Positions 12,421 through 22,659 of a stretch of DNA of 64,000 nt are shown here, one piece after another (positions within the stretch are counted from its first letter, which is position 1; each line of letters starts with the position of its first letter). Under the pieces are notes generated by a model. That model was given only the letters and a program-made list of their open reading frames with translations, was not told the DNA's origin and ran no database searches. This DNA comes from Branchinecta lynchi. Taxonomy: Eukaryota > Arthropoda > Branchiopoda > Anostraca > Branchinectidae. Position numbers and translations under genes: made by a program. The stretch lies in assembly GCA_023053575.1 (NCBI GenBank), contig JAKZAP010000003.1, positions 7,106,561-7,170,560 on the forward strand, given 5' to 3'.

Positions 12421-12462
12421 TTCAAGGACCCCGATGAGGGTCCTTGTCAAGAAGGGCCGAAC
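12421..12462 (+). repeat. Fragment of the hammerhead-like repeat
   Basis: The sequence carries CGATGAG, a stem-loop CCTT-GTCAAG-AAGG, then GAA, matching the core of the repeat at 28226-28257 but with the conserved core changed (CCGATGA in place of CTGANGA). It is probably a decayed copy. Confidence 0.45.
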
Positions 12463-12669
12463 CATCACTAAAATTAAATAATATTAACAGCTTTATTTCG
12501 GCCAAAGGCCATTTACGCACAACGAACAAAAAAAAACAAAAGTTAACAAGCACTAAGACGCAGTAAGGACACACGTCCCTGAGGAGCGCCATCCTCACAG
12601 GAAGGCAGCTGAAAAGGGGGTCAGCAACTGACTTACCAATCCCCGCAGTCAAGTTAGTAAGTGGCTTAC

Positions 12670-12796
12670 CGTAAACAGTCAGGGTTCCCTTTGCTTCATC
12701 CTCGTCTTCGAGGGTGGATACATGACATCTGTACTCTCCAGATAGTTCAGTTGTAGGGTTCAGGATATTTAGTGATCTGTATTTTTTATGATAATC
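12670..12796 (-). CDS. Exon 3 of an Ig V-set protein gene (second half of the Ig domain)
   Basis: This internal exon encodes 42 residues that complete the Ig V domain begun in the exon at 17325-17554. It is bounded by a pyrimidine-rich acceptor (a T run, then CCAG) just above 12796 and by a donor GTAAGC just below 12670. The preceding exon ends in phase 0 and this one opens in phase 0, so the frame runs from ...YRASE into DYHKKYRSL. The motif LSGEYRCHV holds the F-strand Tyr118 and Cys120, which would pair with Cys44 of exon 2. The acidic stretch EDEDEAKGTLTVY is the F-G loop and G strand. The exon ends one base into a codon (phase 1), so at least one further exon is expected to the left; I found no convincing one down to base 1. 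The product resembles arthropod secreted or surface Ig proteins of the V-set type. That assignment is from family memory; the splice and frame evidence is direct. Confidence 0.87.
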
Positions 12797-12814
12797 CTGG
12801 AAAAAAAAACGTGA

Positions 12815-13270
12815 ATGTACTCCTCTTACTTGTTCTGTTCTTTACACTGTCCTTGGCTCCACTCAAAAATGATTGGCTTAACTTCCGATTTTTTGCGCCT
12901 TTTTGGCAAGCCCAGTGTGTCAGTTCAGCGGCAACCTCGTCAAGCAAGATAAAGCCAAACTTCAATGTTTTTTTTATTTTAACAGATACGTAAGGTCAAT
13001 AGGTTTGTCTTGCCTGTCAGATAATTCATTTTATGGAAAATTCAGACTCCTTTTCTGTTGTTTGGACTTTGCCAATAACCACGGCGCGAACAGTTTTCAA
13101 ATATTTTGCGCCGAGCCTTGGCTTCGGAAGAGAGAAGTTTGGACAGAGTCAAAAAGCTCTAACAAGAAAATCACAAATTTTTCGGGGAAAGTATTGCTAT
13201 TATCGAAAAACAACATTTCTAAACCGGTTTATCGGACGATTAATTCTAGTACTAGTTGTGCCTTAACTTA
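12815..13270 (+). repeat. Rep-O interspersed repeat, diverged copy
   Basis: The right part ('caaatattttgcgccgagcc' to 'ctagttgtgccttaa') aligns with 42640-42875 and with the reverse complement of 47478-47735. The left part resembles 'cctctt-att-tgtctttac' at about 40950. Similarity is moderate, so its exact limits are uncertain. It lies inside intron 2 of the Ig gene. Confidence 0.55.
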
Positions 13271-15265
13271 ACTAAAACTTCTTTCAAAAATGAAAATACC
13301 CCAGTGTCACCTACTACGAGTTTATACTTCTTTCATCAGACCCACCCTGGAATACGCAGCACCCGTTTGGCATTTTTCATTATCGCAGTAACAAAGAGAT
13401 AAACTAGAAAGAATACAGAAGCGAGCTCTTCTTATTGGGATCCCAAAACGTAAGTGGAGGGATACCTATGACATCGCAAAAGTTGTCCGTCTGTCCGTCC
13501 GTCCGTCCGTCCGTCTGTCCGTCCGTCTGTAAGCACGATAACTCTCGAAGGGAATGAGATATTTTGATGAAACTTGGTGTGAGGGTTCGTTGGGTCGTCG
13601 GACCAGTCAAGTTCGTAGATGGGCTTTGTAGCTCTACATTTAGGGGTGGGGGAGGGGATTCAAATTAAGGGACAAACAAAATGTTTTGAAACAGCTAATG
13701 TGATAGTTGATTATGGGGTAAGAAGACATGCTGAACACGATGGTGAAAACCATTTTGTCATCGGACAAGTAGTTCGCCCGGAATCCGGCCAAAACCGGAA
13801 AGTTTGTTGAAAGTAAAAGTTTTATTTGAAGTTTATTAGATGTTCGATTTAGGGGTAGGAAGACATGCTGAAGACGATGGTGAAAATTATTTTCTCGACG
13901 GACAAGTATTTCGCCCGGAATCCGGCCCAAACCGGAAAAATTGTTGAAAGTAAAAGTTTTATTTGAAATTGATTAGATGTTCGATTTAGGGGTAGGAAGA
14001 AATGCTGAAGACGATGGTGAAAACTATTTTCTCGACGGACAAGTATTTCGCCCGGAATCCGGCCCAAACCGGAAAGTTTGTTGAAAGTAAAAGTTTTATT
14101 TGAAGTTGATTAAATGTTCGATTTAGAAGTAGGAAGACATGCTGAAGACGATGGTGAAAACTACTTTCTCGACGGACAAGTATTTCGACCGGAATCCGGC
14201 CCAAACCGGAAAGTTTGTCAAAATTAAAAGTTTTATTTGGAGTTGATTAGATGTTCGATTTAGGGCAAGAAGACATGCTGAACACTTATGTGAAAACAAG
14301 TTTCTACCCGGACATGTAGTTCGTCCAGAATCCGGCCAAAACCGGAAAACTGTTGGAAGTCAAAGTTTATTTCTAGTTGATTAGATAAGCGATTTAGGGG
14401 TAAGAAGAGATGCTGAGTCCCTGTATGACAATCGTATCTTACCCGGACATATAGTTCGACCGGAATCCGGCTGGAATCGGAAAATTTGTTATAAGCTAAA
14501 TTTCTATTTGAAGTTGATTAGATGTTCATTACTGGGGAAAGAAGATACCCTGATTTCGTCTTTGAGCTTTCTTTTTTCGCCGGACAAGTAGTTCTGGAGT
14601 TCGGCCGGAACCGGGAAATTGGCAGAAGTGGCAGGAAGTTTTCGTCAAAACAGATATGACTTATAGGGGTAAACACACATGCTGAATCCAAATCTGAACT
14701 TGGTTTTCTCAGGTGATTAGCTATTTGGCCTTAATCTGTTTCTGAATTTTAATTGTAAAAATGTTCAAGGAGTCTGGCGAAGACTGGATCTGGCTAAGAC
14801 AAGACCCAGTTGTCTGGATCAGATATTGAATTTTTGGGATCCCATCGAAACCTTTGGTCTTGTTATTCATAGTGGACCGAAGCTTCCCTACTCATACCTT
14901 TTAAAACAACTTTAACCTAAAATCACTGCAGGAGCGCAGAAAGGAGCTAAGCACTGACTTCGCTTATGCCATGGTATCTCATCCTCTCCACTCCCAAGTC
15001 CTCCCTCCCCCCTATCAAAATGTTAGAAGTCGATCAGAACGAGTGGTAAGTTCTAAGGTTCCCAAGCTCTGTCCCGTACCTACAAAACACGCTAGATATG
15101 CAAAAAGTTTTGTTCCCGAGTTCGTGAAATATTTTAACGAAGTTTGAATTTTTAAGCGTACTGACAGTTTACACATATATTGTAGTTTTGTCTGTCTGTT
15201 TGACAATAATCGCAAATTTGGTTTATAACCACGATAGTCGATTTTTTAAATAAACTTTCTATCTA
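13271..15265 (+). mobile_element. LINE-2w C-terminal remnant, interrupted by Rep-E
   Basis: Two pieces (13271-13436 and 14868-15265) form one non-LTR retrotransposon end. The first reads SFIRPTLEYAAPVW and KLERIQKRAL, the usual C-terminal signature after the reverse transcriptase. When the Rep-E insertion is removed, the frame continues through LLIHSGPKLPY, then, after a frameshift near 14930, through LQERRKELSTDFAY, ending in a stop near 15159. A 3' untranslated part ends in a TCTATCTATC tail. There is one in-frame stop near 13390. A second copy lies inverted at 21885-22250. The element is 5' truncated and inactive. It belongs to the CR1/Jockey/L2-like assemblage; the clade cannot be fixed from this piece. 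Confidence 0.85.
13437..14862 (+). mobile_element. Rep-E copy 1 (1.43 kb, internal 137-bp tandem array)
   Basis: The element starts GGGATCCCAAAACG and ends TTTTTGGGATCCC plus 20 further bases to ...GGTCTTG. After the start come a (TCCG)n/(TCTG)n stretch at about 13487-13530 and a unique head. A tandem array follows; the phrase 'tgttcgattta' recurs at 13841, 13978, 14115 and 14252, exactly 137 bp apart, then in more decayed units. The insertion split LINE-2w and is flanked by TTATT at 13432-13436 and 14863-14867. A near-identical copy is at 41179-42584. The 72-96-codon open frames on the minus strand are repeat artefacts, because 137 is not divisible by three. No transposase is visible, so it is non-autonomous. 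Confidence 0.88.
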
Positions 15266-15788
15266 TCTAACTTTGTAAGAGAAGTAAGAGTTGTGGAAAC
15301 ACGAAATGCGAAAATAATCCGATTCTGGTGTTAGCCAACATATCATAAAAGTTTTATTCCATTCCCAGGATCCTTTCAGACCCGTGAATAAGCTAGGAAT
15401 CGAAGCCTCAAGTGGGAAGGGTCCTTGAGACGAAGGGTCATTAAGAAAATCCGAGGAACTCCGAGAATCTTCTATGGGCCACTTGATATATTAAACAAGC
15501 GCTAGAAATTGTGCCCGTATTTCCAGGAGAAGGATATGGGGGGGGGGATGATGATAAATTTATTGACCCGCTGAACTGTGGAGTAAAATGAAGGAAAGAG
15601 GATAACTATAGAAACTGATAGTTGATTCGCGAAACTGAATACGCCATAGGACTCGGCTCCGGACATGGAGCTCCAGGGTATCTAGTCAGTTAACCGAGTT
15701 GGGTTAATTTTGGTAATTTGGCAAAAACAAAAATTTACTTTTTTATGACAAACGAACCTGCGGTTCCAAAATCGTTCCTTCCCGCTAA
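15266..15788. other. No recognisable feature
   Basis: Unique-looking sequence with a short G run near 15540 and no supported gene. Confidence 0.4.
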
Positions 15789-15862
15789 AGCTTGAAGAGG
15801 ACCCTTGCAAAGAAGGGCCGAAATACTGCTAAGGAATATCCTAGCTGACTTATCTGTTATTA
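15789..15862 (+). ncRNA. Hammerhead-ribozyme-like repeat, copy at 15.8 kb
   Basis: TTGAAGA (one change from CUGANGA), a stem II GG-A-CCCTT-GCAAAG-AAGGG-CC, then GAAA. After it comes a hairpin (AGGA-ATA-TCCT) and CTA|GCT, where GCT can pair with AGC just before the core. This is the order expected of a type I hammerhead. The first core base is T instead of C, so this copy is probably inactive. Confidence 0.4.
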
Positions 15863-16424
15863 ACCTTGGGTTTTTGTAATCGTTGATATTTGATCTTTAA
15901 TCGCACTCTGATATGGTCATTTTCACGAGTACTGAGTTCTTGGATGTATAAACATTTATGATATATCCTGCAATGTACTTAGCATGATTTCTTATGTGAC
16001 TCGACGAAAAATAAATTTCTGAATTTGTAAAAACTCCTATTTCGAAACTACTCTTTCCAGAAACGTTTCCTTTCAGAGAAATTAAGAATATCTAGACATT
16101 CGGACATATTATAACAATATTTCTAGCAACAATCAACATTTTTGAGCTGAAAATCCGAATTGTACGATTATTTCTTTTCTTGGATGTAATTTACTTCCGA
16201 AATATACTATAATTTCAAAAACAATTTTTGTTGTGTAAGTGTTCTGACGACCAACGAATTTTTGGGGATCGCAACATCTCCGCTGCAATGATCCAGTTTC
16301 GAACAAAACTTTTGACTGGAACCAAATCGCTTTCTGAACTACTCAGAGATGTAGAACAGGTTCGCCAGCATTCATTTTACGGCCGCGTTTGGGAACCATG
16401 AACTCACCAGAAACATTTGGACTC
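15863..16424. other. No recognisable feature
   Basis: AT-rich intronic sequence; nothing identified. Confidence 0.4.
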
Positions 16425-16520
16425 TTGCCAAGAAGGGCTCTAATAACATTTCAGGTGACGTATCCGTTTTGCACTGTCAAGTATGATTCGCAGTCAGCTC
16501 GGGCTGAAGGAATATTTATC
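16425..16520 (+). repeat. Decayed relative of the hammerhead-like repeat
   Basis: Contains 'cttgccaagaagggct' and, downstream, 'ggtgacgtatccgtttt', both parts of the repeat at 28144-28316, but the CUGANGA and GAAA core elements are missing. It is followed by 'gattcgcagtcagct', which recurs at about 50659. Confidence 0.45.
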
Positions 16521-16769
16521 ACCAGAAAGATAAGAAACAGACAATACGAATACATTTAAAACTTCACTTGCATCAACAACATTTCAAAATCAGGCGTTTG
16601 TAGACCCGTACTAGTGTATTTCTTATTATAGTTTTTTGTATGTAGAGTCGTTTACATATCTTATTGCCAGTGATGTCTTGGTTATTATTTGACATGGCAA
16701 CAAGCTTCTAGTTTACCGTTTTTCTGGCTAAAACTAAAATAAAATAACCGTGTTTCCACATGTTTGTTT

Positions 16770-17345
16770 TGTTTTGAATATAGTTCTATTCTGTTTGTCT
16801 TCCTCTTTCTGTTTTTTGTGTGCTCTCCTCTCCTTTTACTATGTCAAGTATGTCTCCCTGTTTACTATGTCAAGTGGTAGCGGCTGTATAAAATGTATTC
16901 ATTCCTTCATCGATTACAAACCAGCTGACAAAGCGCGGAATACTCTCAAGTACCCTCACTTTACAGTCTCTAAAAGTCTTCAGTGCCCCCCCCCCCCCCC
17001 GTCTCCGTCAAATGCTTTACCTGAGACGCTCTGCTGCAGTCTATAGTCTCCAGTATAGTGCGATTGTCTCCTTTAAGTTTTCTTCTTTATGTACCGTCAT
17101 TAATTCTTTTAATCTTCCTGTTTCTTTTTTTGGTCCTCTCGTCTCCTTTTCTACGCTCCTCTTTCTTTACTATGGTATGTCTAGTGTAGCTGGCACATAA
17201 AATGCATTCATTCATTCATCCATTACAAAACCTGCTGACAAAGCGCGAAATACCCGACGTCCCCTCGCTTTACAGCCTCCATAAAGTCTCTTTACAGTCC
17301 CCGTCGTCTCCATCAAATGCTTACCTCAGACGCTCTGTATTCCAA
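16770..17345. repeat. 304-bp tandem duplication including the exon 2 donor site
   Basis: Two units lie head to tail. Each has a T-rich LINE-like 3' end with an ATTC tail ('aaaatg-attcattc'), followed by 'attacaaa-c-gctgacaaagcgcg' and by the end of exon 2 with its splice donor. The true donor (minus strand GAG|GTAAGC) is at 17325/17324, and its copy (CAG|GTAAAG) is at about 17021/17020, 304 bp away. The outer copy carries a 14-base C run. The duplication lies at the start of intron 2 as transcribed. Confidence 0.85.
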
Positions 17346-17554
17346 ATTCACCTTTCCCTTAAGCAGACCCAGATCCTGGGGCTTTCGGCCTGGAATCCAC
17401 TGGTACACAGGGACGGGGATGTCTCGCAAGTACCACTTAACGACAAGACCATTTTTCTCGTCCTCTGGAACGTTATAGTCGCAGTCGAGCACTAGAGAAG
17501 ACACGGTCCCGTTTTCAATTGAAGTCGGGACACTGATACTGACGATTTCCACAC
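17325..17554 (-). CDS. Exon 2 of an Ig V-set protein gene (first half of the Ig domain)
   Basis: The exon is bounded by an acceptor TTTCTTTCAG at 17555-17564 and a donor GTAAGC at 17319-17324. It opens with GT, which completes the Gly codon begun by exon 1 (phase 1), and ends in phase 0. It encodes residues 20-96 of the predicted protein. Visible Ig landmarks are the B-strand LVLDCDY (Cys44), the C-strand VVKWYL (Trp60) and the C' region VPVYQWIPGRKPQ. The sequence NGT at residues 34-36 is a potential N-glycosylation site. Known from the family: a VKWY followed by a YQWIP stretch is typical, as I recall, of arthropod V-set proteins with a signal peptide. Inferred: a secreted or surface adhesion or recognition protein. 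A partial copy of its 3' end lies 304 bp downstream (see 16770-17345). Readthrough of the donor would hit a stop three codons later. Confidence 0.9.
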
Positions 17555-17564
17555 CTGAAAGAAA

Positions 17565-18844
17565 TGATTAAATTAGTAGCTCTGAAGTCCCAGTATAACC
17601 TCAACAAACGGCTCCTAGGTCGACTTTATAATACCATTTCATTGCCAAATAATGTATACCTAATCGATTTATTTTGTTTTGTAGGATGTATACCGCGTAG
17701 CAATTTCTAAATCTGTTCAAAATAAGTTCAATGCTACGCCTCCTCTTCCCTCGATGACAGTAAATCCCAACTTACCTTAATTTTTCCTTTAAAAGTAAAA
17801 TAAAACAAAAAAAATCTACAACACCTTTTGTGCCAGGAGAAAGCTGAAACGTTTCAGCGATATCAAGTTAGATATTTTTCTTTTCCGTTTGACAACTCTA
17901 AAAGCAATAAACCTCGCAAGAAATAAAAATAAGGTAGTGGAACACTTAATAAGTGTTCAAAGACGCATGTAGCAGGAAGTACGGGATAACTAAGAAATTC
18001 AATAAAAACATATTTTATCGGGTTCGAAGCGCTTATTTCAGTACCCAGAGTAAGTATCCATGATTCAAGAGATGAGAGACTCTTGCGGAGATCCTTGAAA
18101 TATTGTTCCATTACCAAGACTTTGTTACTTTTTCTTTCTACGTCGTAAGCTTACTCTGACCAGGCTATAATCCATCATAGAGGCCCATCCTTAACTTAAT
18201 AAGGCCTATAACGAAATTCATATCATGTCTCAGTTTCCTTTATGGAAATATGCCTACAAGAAAACGCGAGAGTCTCGTCAGCCCTGATTGAGCAATCAGA
18301 GCGGATAATCACTTTCCTATCGTAATTGATTGATTCGTATCGGCATGAAACCGATACTGCGGACGATTTTTTCCCGCCCATTTTCTGTTTTATAGTAGGG
18401 ACGCCGTGTTCTCATTTTAAACAAGATCTGTCTGGTCTAAAAAATTTGTTTTAGGTTCGGCAAAAGTTTCAGCCTTGGTTTATTTAATCTCTCAAGTTAT
18501 CCTACTACTCCTATTAATCCAACTTGCCAGTTTTGACTGTTTTAGCGGTGAATAACCGAACCAAGTGGTCAAAAATCTGGAGAAGTGTTAAAAGAAACAT
18601 ACTTCAACTGTACTGATAACCTATTTTTTGTAATTCTAATTAAACGTCTAGCATTTGCTTCATGAAAGATTTCCAACATGAGTCAACTACGCCCTACATT
18701 CTAAGAAAACTTCGAGCAAGACAAAAGAAAAAAAAATTAAAGAGGTTCAGAACATTCCCAAAAATTACCTGCTGAAAAGCAGACATGTAAAAACTCAGCA
18801 CATGTGCAGTTTATCGTGATCAGGAAGTAAAGTTGTACGATAAC
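17565..18844. other. No recognisable feature (intron 1)
   Basis: Intronic sequence of the Ig gene without an identified repeat or exon. Confidence 0.4.
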
Positions 18845-19070
18845 CACTGCATATATATATAGATAGATAGATAGATGGATATTTTTATTGATCTAAGTCG
18901 TAGATAAATAACTCGTAGCACCAACACGGCACTAAATACGTCAACCATTACGTTTATTCTGTCGAATACACACAATTATTACGTAAAAGAAAATAAATCA
19001 CTTGGAATTCACTTATTTTTTTCTGAATATAGATATATATATTTCTCAATATATATATATATATATATAT
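18845..19070. repeat. GATA and AT microsatellites
   Basis: A short (AT)n plus (GATA)n tract lies at about 18850-18880 and (AT)n at about 19029-19070. The first is followed by 'ggatatttttattgatc', so it could be the tail of a minus-strand LINE, but no coding part remains. Confidence 0.7.
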
Positions 19071-19179
19071 CGTTTATTGACCAAAATAGCAAAGATAGCT
19101 AGCAAAGGTAAGTCAACCATCTATAACGCGGGTACACTCTGTGCCTAAATACTGCTCTTGGAGGCTTCACTTCCAAGAG

Positions 19180-19330
19180 TACGCTGTAAAAAAAAACCTT
19201 GCAATATTTTCTACTGGGATTAATCTTATCTTTATTGAGACAAGATTATCCCTAATTTGGATTAATCTTATCCCAATAAAGATAAGTAGCAAATACTGCA
19301 TCCTTATTCGGAGAAACTTTTTACAGTGTA
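19180..19330. mobile_element. MITE-B copy (151 bp)
   Basis: Ends are TACGCTGTAAAAA and TTTTTACAGTGTA. The interior is largely palindromic and repeats 'ggattaatcttatc'. Sister copies are at 32128-32301 and 32547-32721. CACTGTA-type ends occur in several DNA transposon superfamilies, so no superfamily is assigned. Confidence 0.85.
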
Positions 19331-19754
19331 GGCTTCGTTAACTTCCTGTTTCCTGATCAGCATTCCTCCGTATTTAACAGTTTGATCGAGAATCTGCTGA
19401 ATCATCTTTTCTCATTTTACAAATTCGCCTCGTCGACTTCACAAAAGAACACAGCACGGTAGTCGGTGAAAATCGATTTCCGCTTACAAACTGTAAAAAA
19501 CTACTAGCACCAGACCCATGATACCGATACGCTTTGTAAACGAGGGATTGTGAATATCAGCTCGTGTTGCACACCATTAAAGGTGTGATGCAACCTACTA
19601 TCAACAGTTACTAACAAGATATCATCATCGTTCTGGCCCACGAGGCGGTTATGTTCAAACAGGTTCGCATGCGCTCAAACGTGGAGTTTTAAAGTAAAAT
19701 GTTTATCACACCTTATATACGAGCAGCATTAGTACCAAGACATTCACATCCCCA

Positions 19755-20138
19755 CACTGTCAGAAGTTTCATAACAGATTGCCCATAACACTTTCAAGAA
19801 TAACACTTTTTCACTTAGAAATAAAGTGTTATGACCAATTAAGTTTATACTATTTAGTGCCTAGATCTCCAACAACACCTTCAATAGGTAAAAATACTAC
19901 ACTGTCAGAAGTTACATGCCGACAACAGAAGGATGCGCGGTTTCAACAAATAACACTTTGGGATGTTATATGTTATGTTGCTTTCGTTCCCGTTAGTATT
20001 TTTACCAATTGAAGGTGTTGTTGGAGATCTAGGCACGAAATAGTGTAAACTTAATTGGTCATAACACTTTATTCCTAAGTGAAAAGGGGTTATTCTTGAA
20101 AGTGTTATACGCTATCTGTTATGAAACTTCTGACAGTG
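19755..20138. mobile_element. MITE-C copy 1 with long inverted arms
   Basis: CACTGTCAGAAGTTTCATAA at the left is mirrored by TTATGAAACTTCTGACAGTG-type sequence at the right. The arms run about 150 bp and carry 'cctagatctccaacaacacc'. The centre is asymmetric and holds another internal terminus-like CACTGTCAGAAGTTACAT. The copy at 34734-35108 is the same element in opposite orientation. Confidence 0.88.
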
Positions 20139-20228
20139 GAATAACCAAACAAGTACTGAACAAACCTAATTTCAAATCATCCCACTTAACAAAAGGTGAC
20201 GATGAATTTTTGCAGGCATGATAAGATA

Positions 20229-20400
20229 CAACCCGTATCCAGGAATTTATTTCGGGGTGGGGTTCCTTTCGGGGGCGGTTTTGCCTGAGGGCAAGAGACA
20301 CAGATCAGAGGGAAAAGCCAATAGAAACTAGTATTTATATATGGTTCGGGGGGGGGGAGGGGTCAGCCCCCTAACCCCCCCCCCCCTGGATACGGTCTTG
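20229..20400 (+). mobile_element. hAT-1 non-autonomous copy a (172 bp)
   Basis: Ends are CAACCCGTATCCAGG and CCTGGATACGGTCTTG. The flanks ATAAGATA (20221-20228) and ATATGATA (20401-20408) match at 7 of 8 bases. An 8-bp target duplication and CAG/CAA-type ends are typical of the hAT superfamily. G and C homopolymer runs sit just inside the ends. Confidence 0.87.
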
Positions 20401-20569
20401 ATATGATAGCATCGATCATATGACAAAATCCAAAATGACCCAGTTTCCAACTTTTCATTAAGGAGTAAATAAGCACGACGCGTGGTCCTATTTGTTGCTC
20501 TTACACCAAAATCCAAATGTATACATATGTATCCACAAGTATACAAGCGTTGAATTTGAGACCTGTCAT

Positions 20570-20960
20570 TCAAACCTGGGCCCAGTTGCCCAGGAACGGG
20601 ATGGTGGGGGAAGTATACCAACTTAGTAGATTCCAGCCAAAGGTAAAAACTTAACTCATGGGCACTTTGGCCCACTTGCCCATAAACATGGAGGGTGGGA
20701 GGGGGTTCAGCTCCAAACATATATTCCCAACCGTAAGATTTAAAAGCACAAGGAATTACATCGTCCTATCTCAATTTATTTTCAAGTTACAAATCACAAG
20801 TTACAAGTTATAAGTTCAAGTTGCAAACCTTTTTGGACCCCCAAAAAGCAAAAAGAGACACCAATGTCCACAAGCCTACGAAGTTTCAACTTGATACCTA
20901 CAGATTACCGTTACAGGTCACGGTCTTTACTCTTGGGCAATCTGAGGAAATCTGAACGAA
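20570..20960 (-). repeat. Rep-P array, reverse orientation
   Basis: Read on the minus strand it repeats the Rep-P order of phrases ('gacctgtaacggtaatct', 'caagttgaaacttcgta', C-rich runs, 'catgggcaa-tgggcc'). A minor tract of 'caagttacaagttataag' lies near 20780-20825. Confidence 0.7.
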
Positions 20961-21637
20961 CAGTTGAAAACAAGGGGGTTAAAAAATAGTAGCCTATCAT
21001 ATTTCAGCTTTAAAGATACGTTCTATTGAAATTCTTGGATAGGATTTACAATTGTACTGTGTTCTTCAAAACTGTGCTAACTGAAACTTTTTTGAAAACT
21101 GAGTTAACTATATCATCGGAAAGAACATCGCTGATTTGGTATTCTGTTAAATTGTGCTAAGTGTTAAATGACGACATGAGCACCATCTAACAGGTAGATT
21201 AGGTTTTAACTTTCTGAGTTCCTGCTTTCTTCATGCAGAAGGCATACACAAAACTGGGCCCAACAATTATGAAAATGTAGTTAGCACAGTTTTGGAGAAC
21301 ACAGTACAATTTTAAATTAGAAAATATTGACATACACCATGATTACATTATTCTTTTCGAGTGTTATGATGTTAGGAGTTTTTATTTTTGTTTTCTATTT
21401 TCTAGACTTGCAATGTCACTGAGTGGGGGATGAATCGTAGCCACTTACGTTCAACGGATAATACAGAAAGAGAGGAAACGAGGGATATGCGGAAAAACCA
21501 GCTCTTCAGTAGACCTTTATACGCCAAAGAGCCACTCATAATGGAGCGGAAAAACCGTTTCGGCATCCCCACTGGACCATAAAAAGCAAATGTCCAAGTC
21601 CAGGGTTGGTCACCAAGAACCAGGGTGTACGAGTTAC
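20961..21637. other. No recognisable feature
   Basis: Intronic AT-rich sequence; nothing identified. Confidence 0.4.
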
Positions 21638-21720
21638 TTCAGGATACTTTGGGTTACATTGGGTTACCTTGGGTTACATTAAGTTACATTGGGTTACTTT
21701 CAGATACTTTTGGGTTACTT
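21638..21720 (+). repeat. GGGTTACATT minisatellite
   Basis: About seven units of 10-11 bp ('gggttacatt' and variants) lie between two copies of 'ccagggtgtacga-gttact' at about 21614 and 21722. The outer 'ggtcacc' / 'ggtgacc' pair forms a short inverted repeat. Confidence 0.8.
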
Positions 21721-21884
21721 TCCAGGGTGTACGAAGTTACTTTTGGTGACCACATCTGGGTCCAAGTTCACGTTGTCCTGACACTGCTTTAGTTTTTATG
21801 GCACCAAAATTAAAATTGAACCACAAGCCTCTTGGCTTTCGGGAAAAAAAGAAGGTCAACCATTAACTTACGACAATAAGGTTG

Positions 21885-22250
21885 TTAAATATGATGGATA
21901 GATAGAATTTTTAATGTAAAAATCGACTATCGTGGTTATAAACCAAATTTGCGATTATTGTCAAACAAACAGAAAAAATTACAATATGTATCTAATGTCA
22001 GTGCGCTTAAAAATTCACGCTTCGTTAAAATATTTCACGAACTCGGTAATAAAACTTTTTGCATATCTAGCGTGTTTTGTAGGTACGGGACAGAGCTTGG
22101 GAACCTTAAAACTTACCACTCGTTCTGGTCAACTTCTAACATTTTGATAGGGGGAGGGAGGATTTGCGAGTGGAGAGGATGAGATAACCATGGCTGACCG
22201 AAGTCTGCATTCTTTCTAGTTTATCTCTTTGTTCCAGCGATAATGAAAAT
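21885..22250 (-). mobile_element. LINE-2w C-terminal remnant, copy 2
   Basis: The minus-strand sequence is collinear with 14930-15265: it reads SLSLEQRDKLERMQ and later HARYAKSF in the same order and ends in the same TCTATCTATC tail near 21895. It is 5' truncated near 22250. Confidence 0.85.
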
Positions 22251-22537
22251 ATATGAGTCGTATATAATGAGTCGTAACCACTTAGTACGTTTCAAAAGAA
22301 AATATAGATATGAGTAGAGTAGAGTAGAGCAGAATTTAACTTAAAAATGACTTTCGAAGCAATCATGCTGAATTTGCATTTCTCACCAACATATCATACA
22401 CAAAAACGTTATCAATGGACATTTACAGCAGATTTGCAATTGTCAATACATACATATACAATTTAAACACAACCAAATTATATAAATGAAAATGGAACAA
22501 AACAAATTCAGTTTTAGTCGTGAGAATTAAAAAGTGT

Positions 22538-22576
22538 CACGAAAGATGGAACGAAGCTTTTCCTGTATCTTTCGTG
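22538..22576. repeat. Small perfect hairpin
   Basis: CACGAAAGAT at 22538-22547 is mirrored by ATCTTTCGTG at 22567-22576 with a 19-base loop. Function is unknown; it could be a MITE relic. Confidence 0.7.
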
Positions 22577-22659
22577 AGTGCACGGTGTTAATTTTGGGAC
22601 TTTCTGGGATTTTTCCCGGGGGGGACCCGCTTATGCGGGGAACAGTGCATATTGGTACA

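Noticed and set aside
1..12660. Fourth exon of the Ig gene (second Ig domain)
   Set aside because: I looked on the minus strand for an acceptor followed by a phase-1 frame with Ig landmarks and found none I would support. It is probably left of the window.
13640..14204. Series of overlapping minus-strand open frames of 72-96 codons with the same peptide (also 41370-41934)
   Set aside because: They arise from the 137-bp tandem unit of Rep-E. The unit length is not a multiple of three, so each unit resets the frame; there is no splice or start context.
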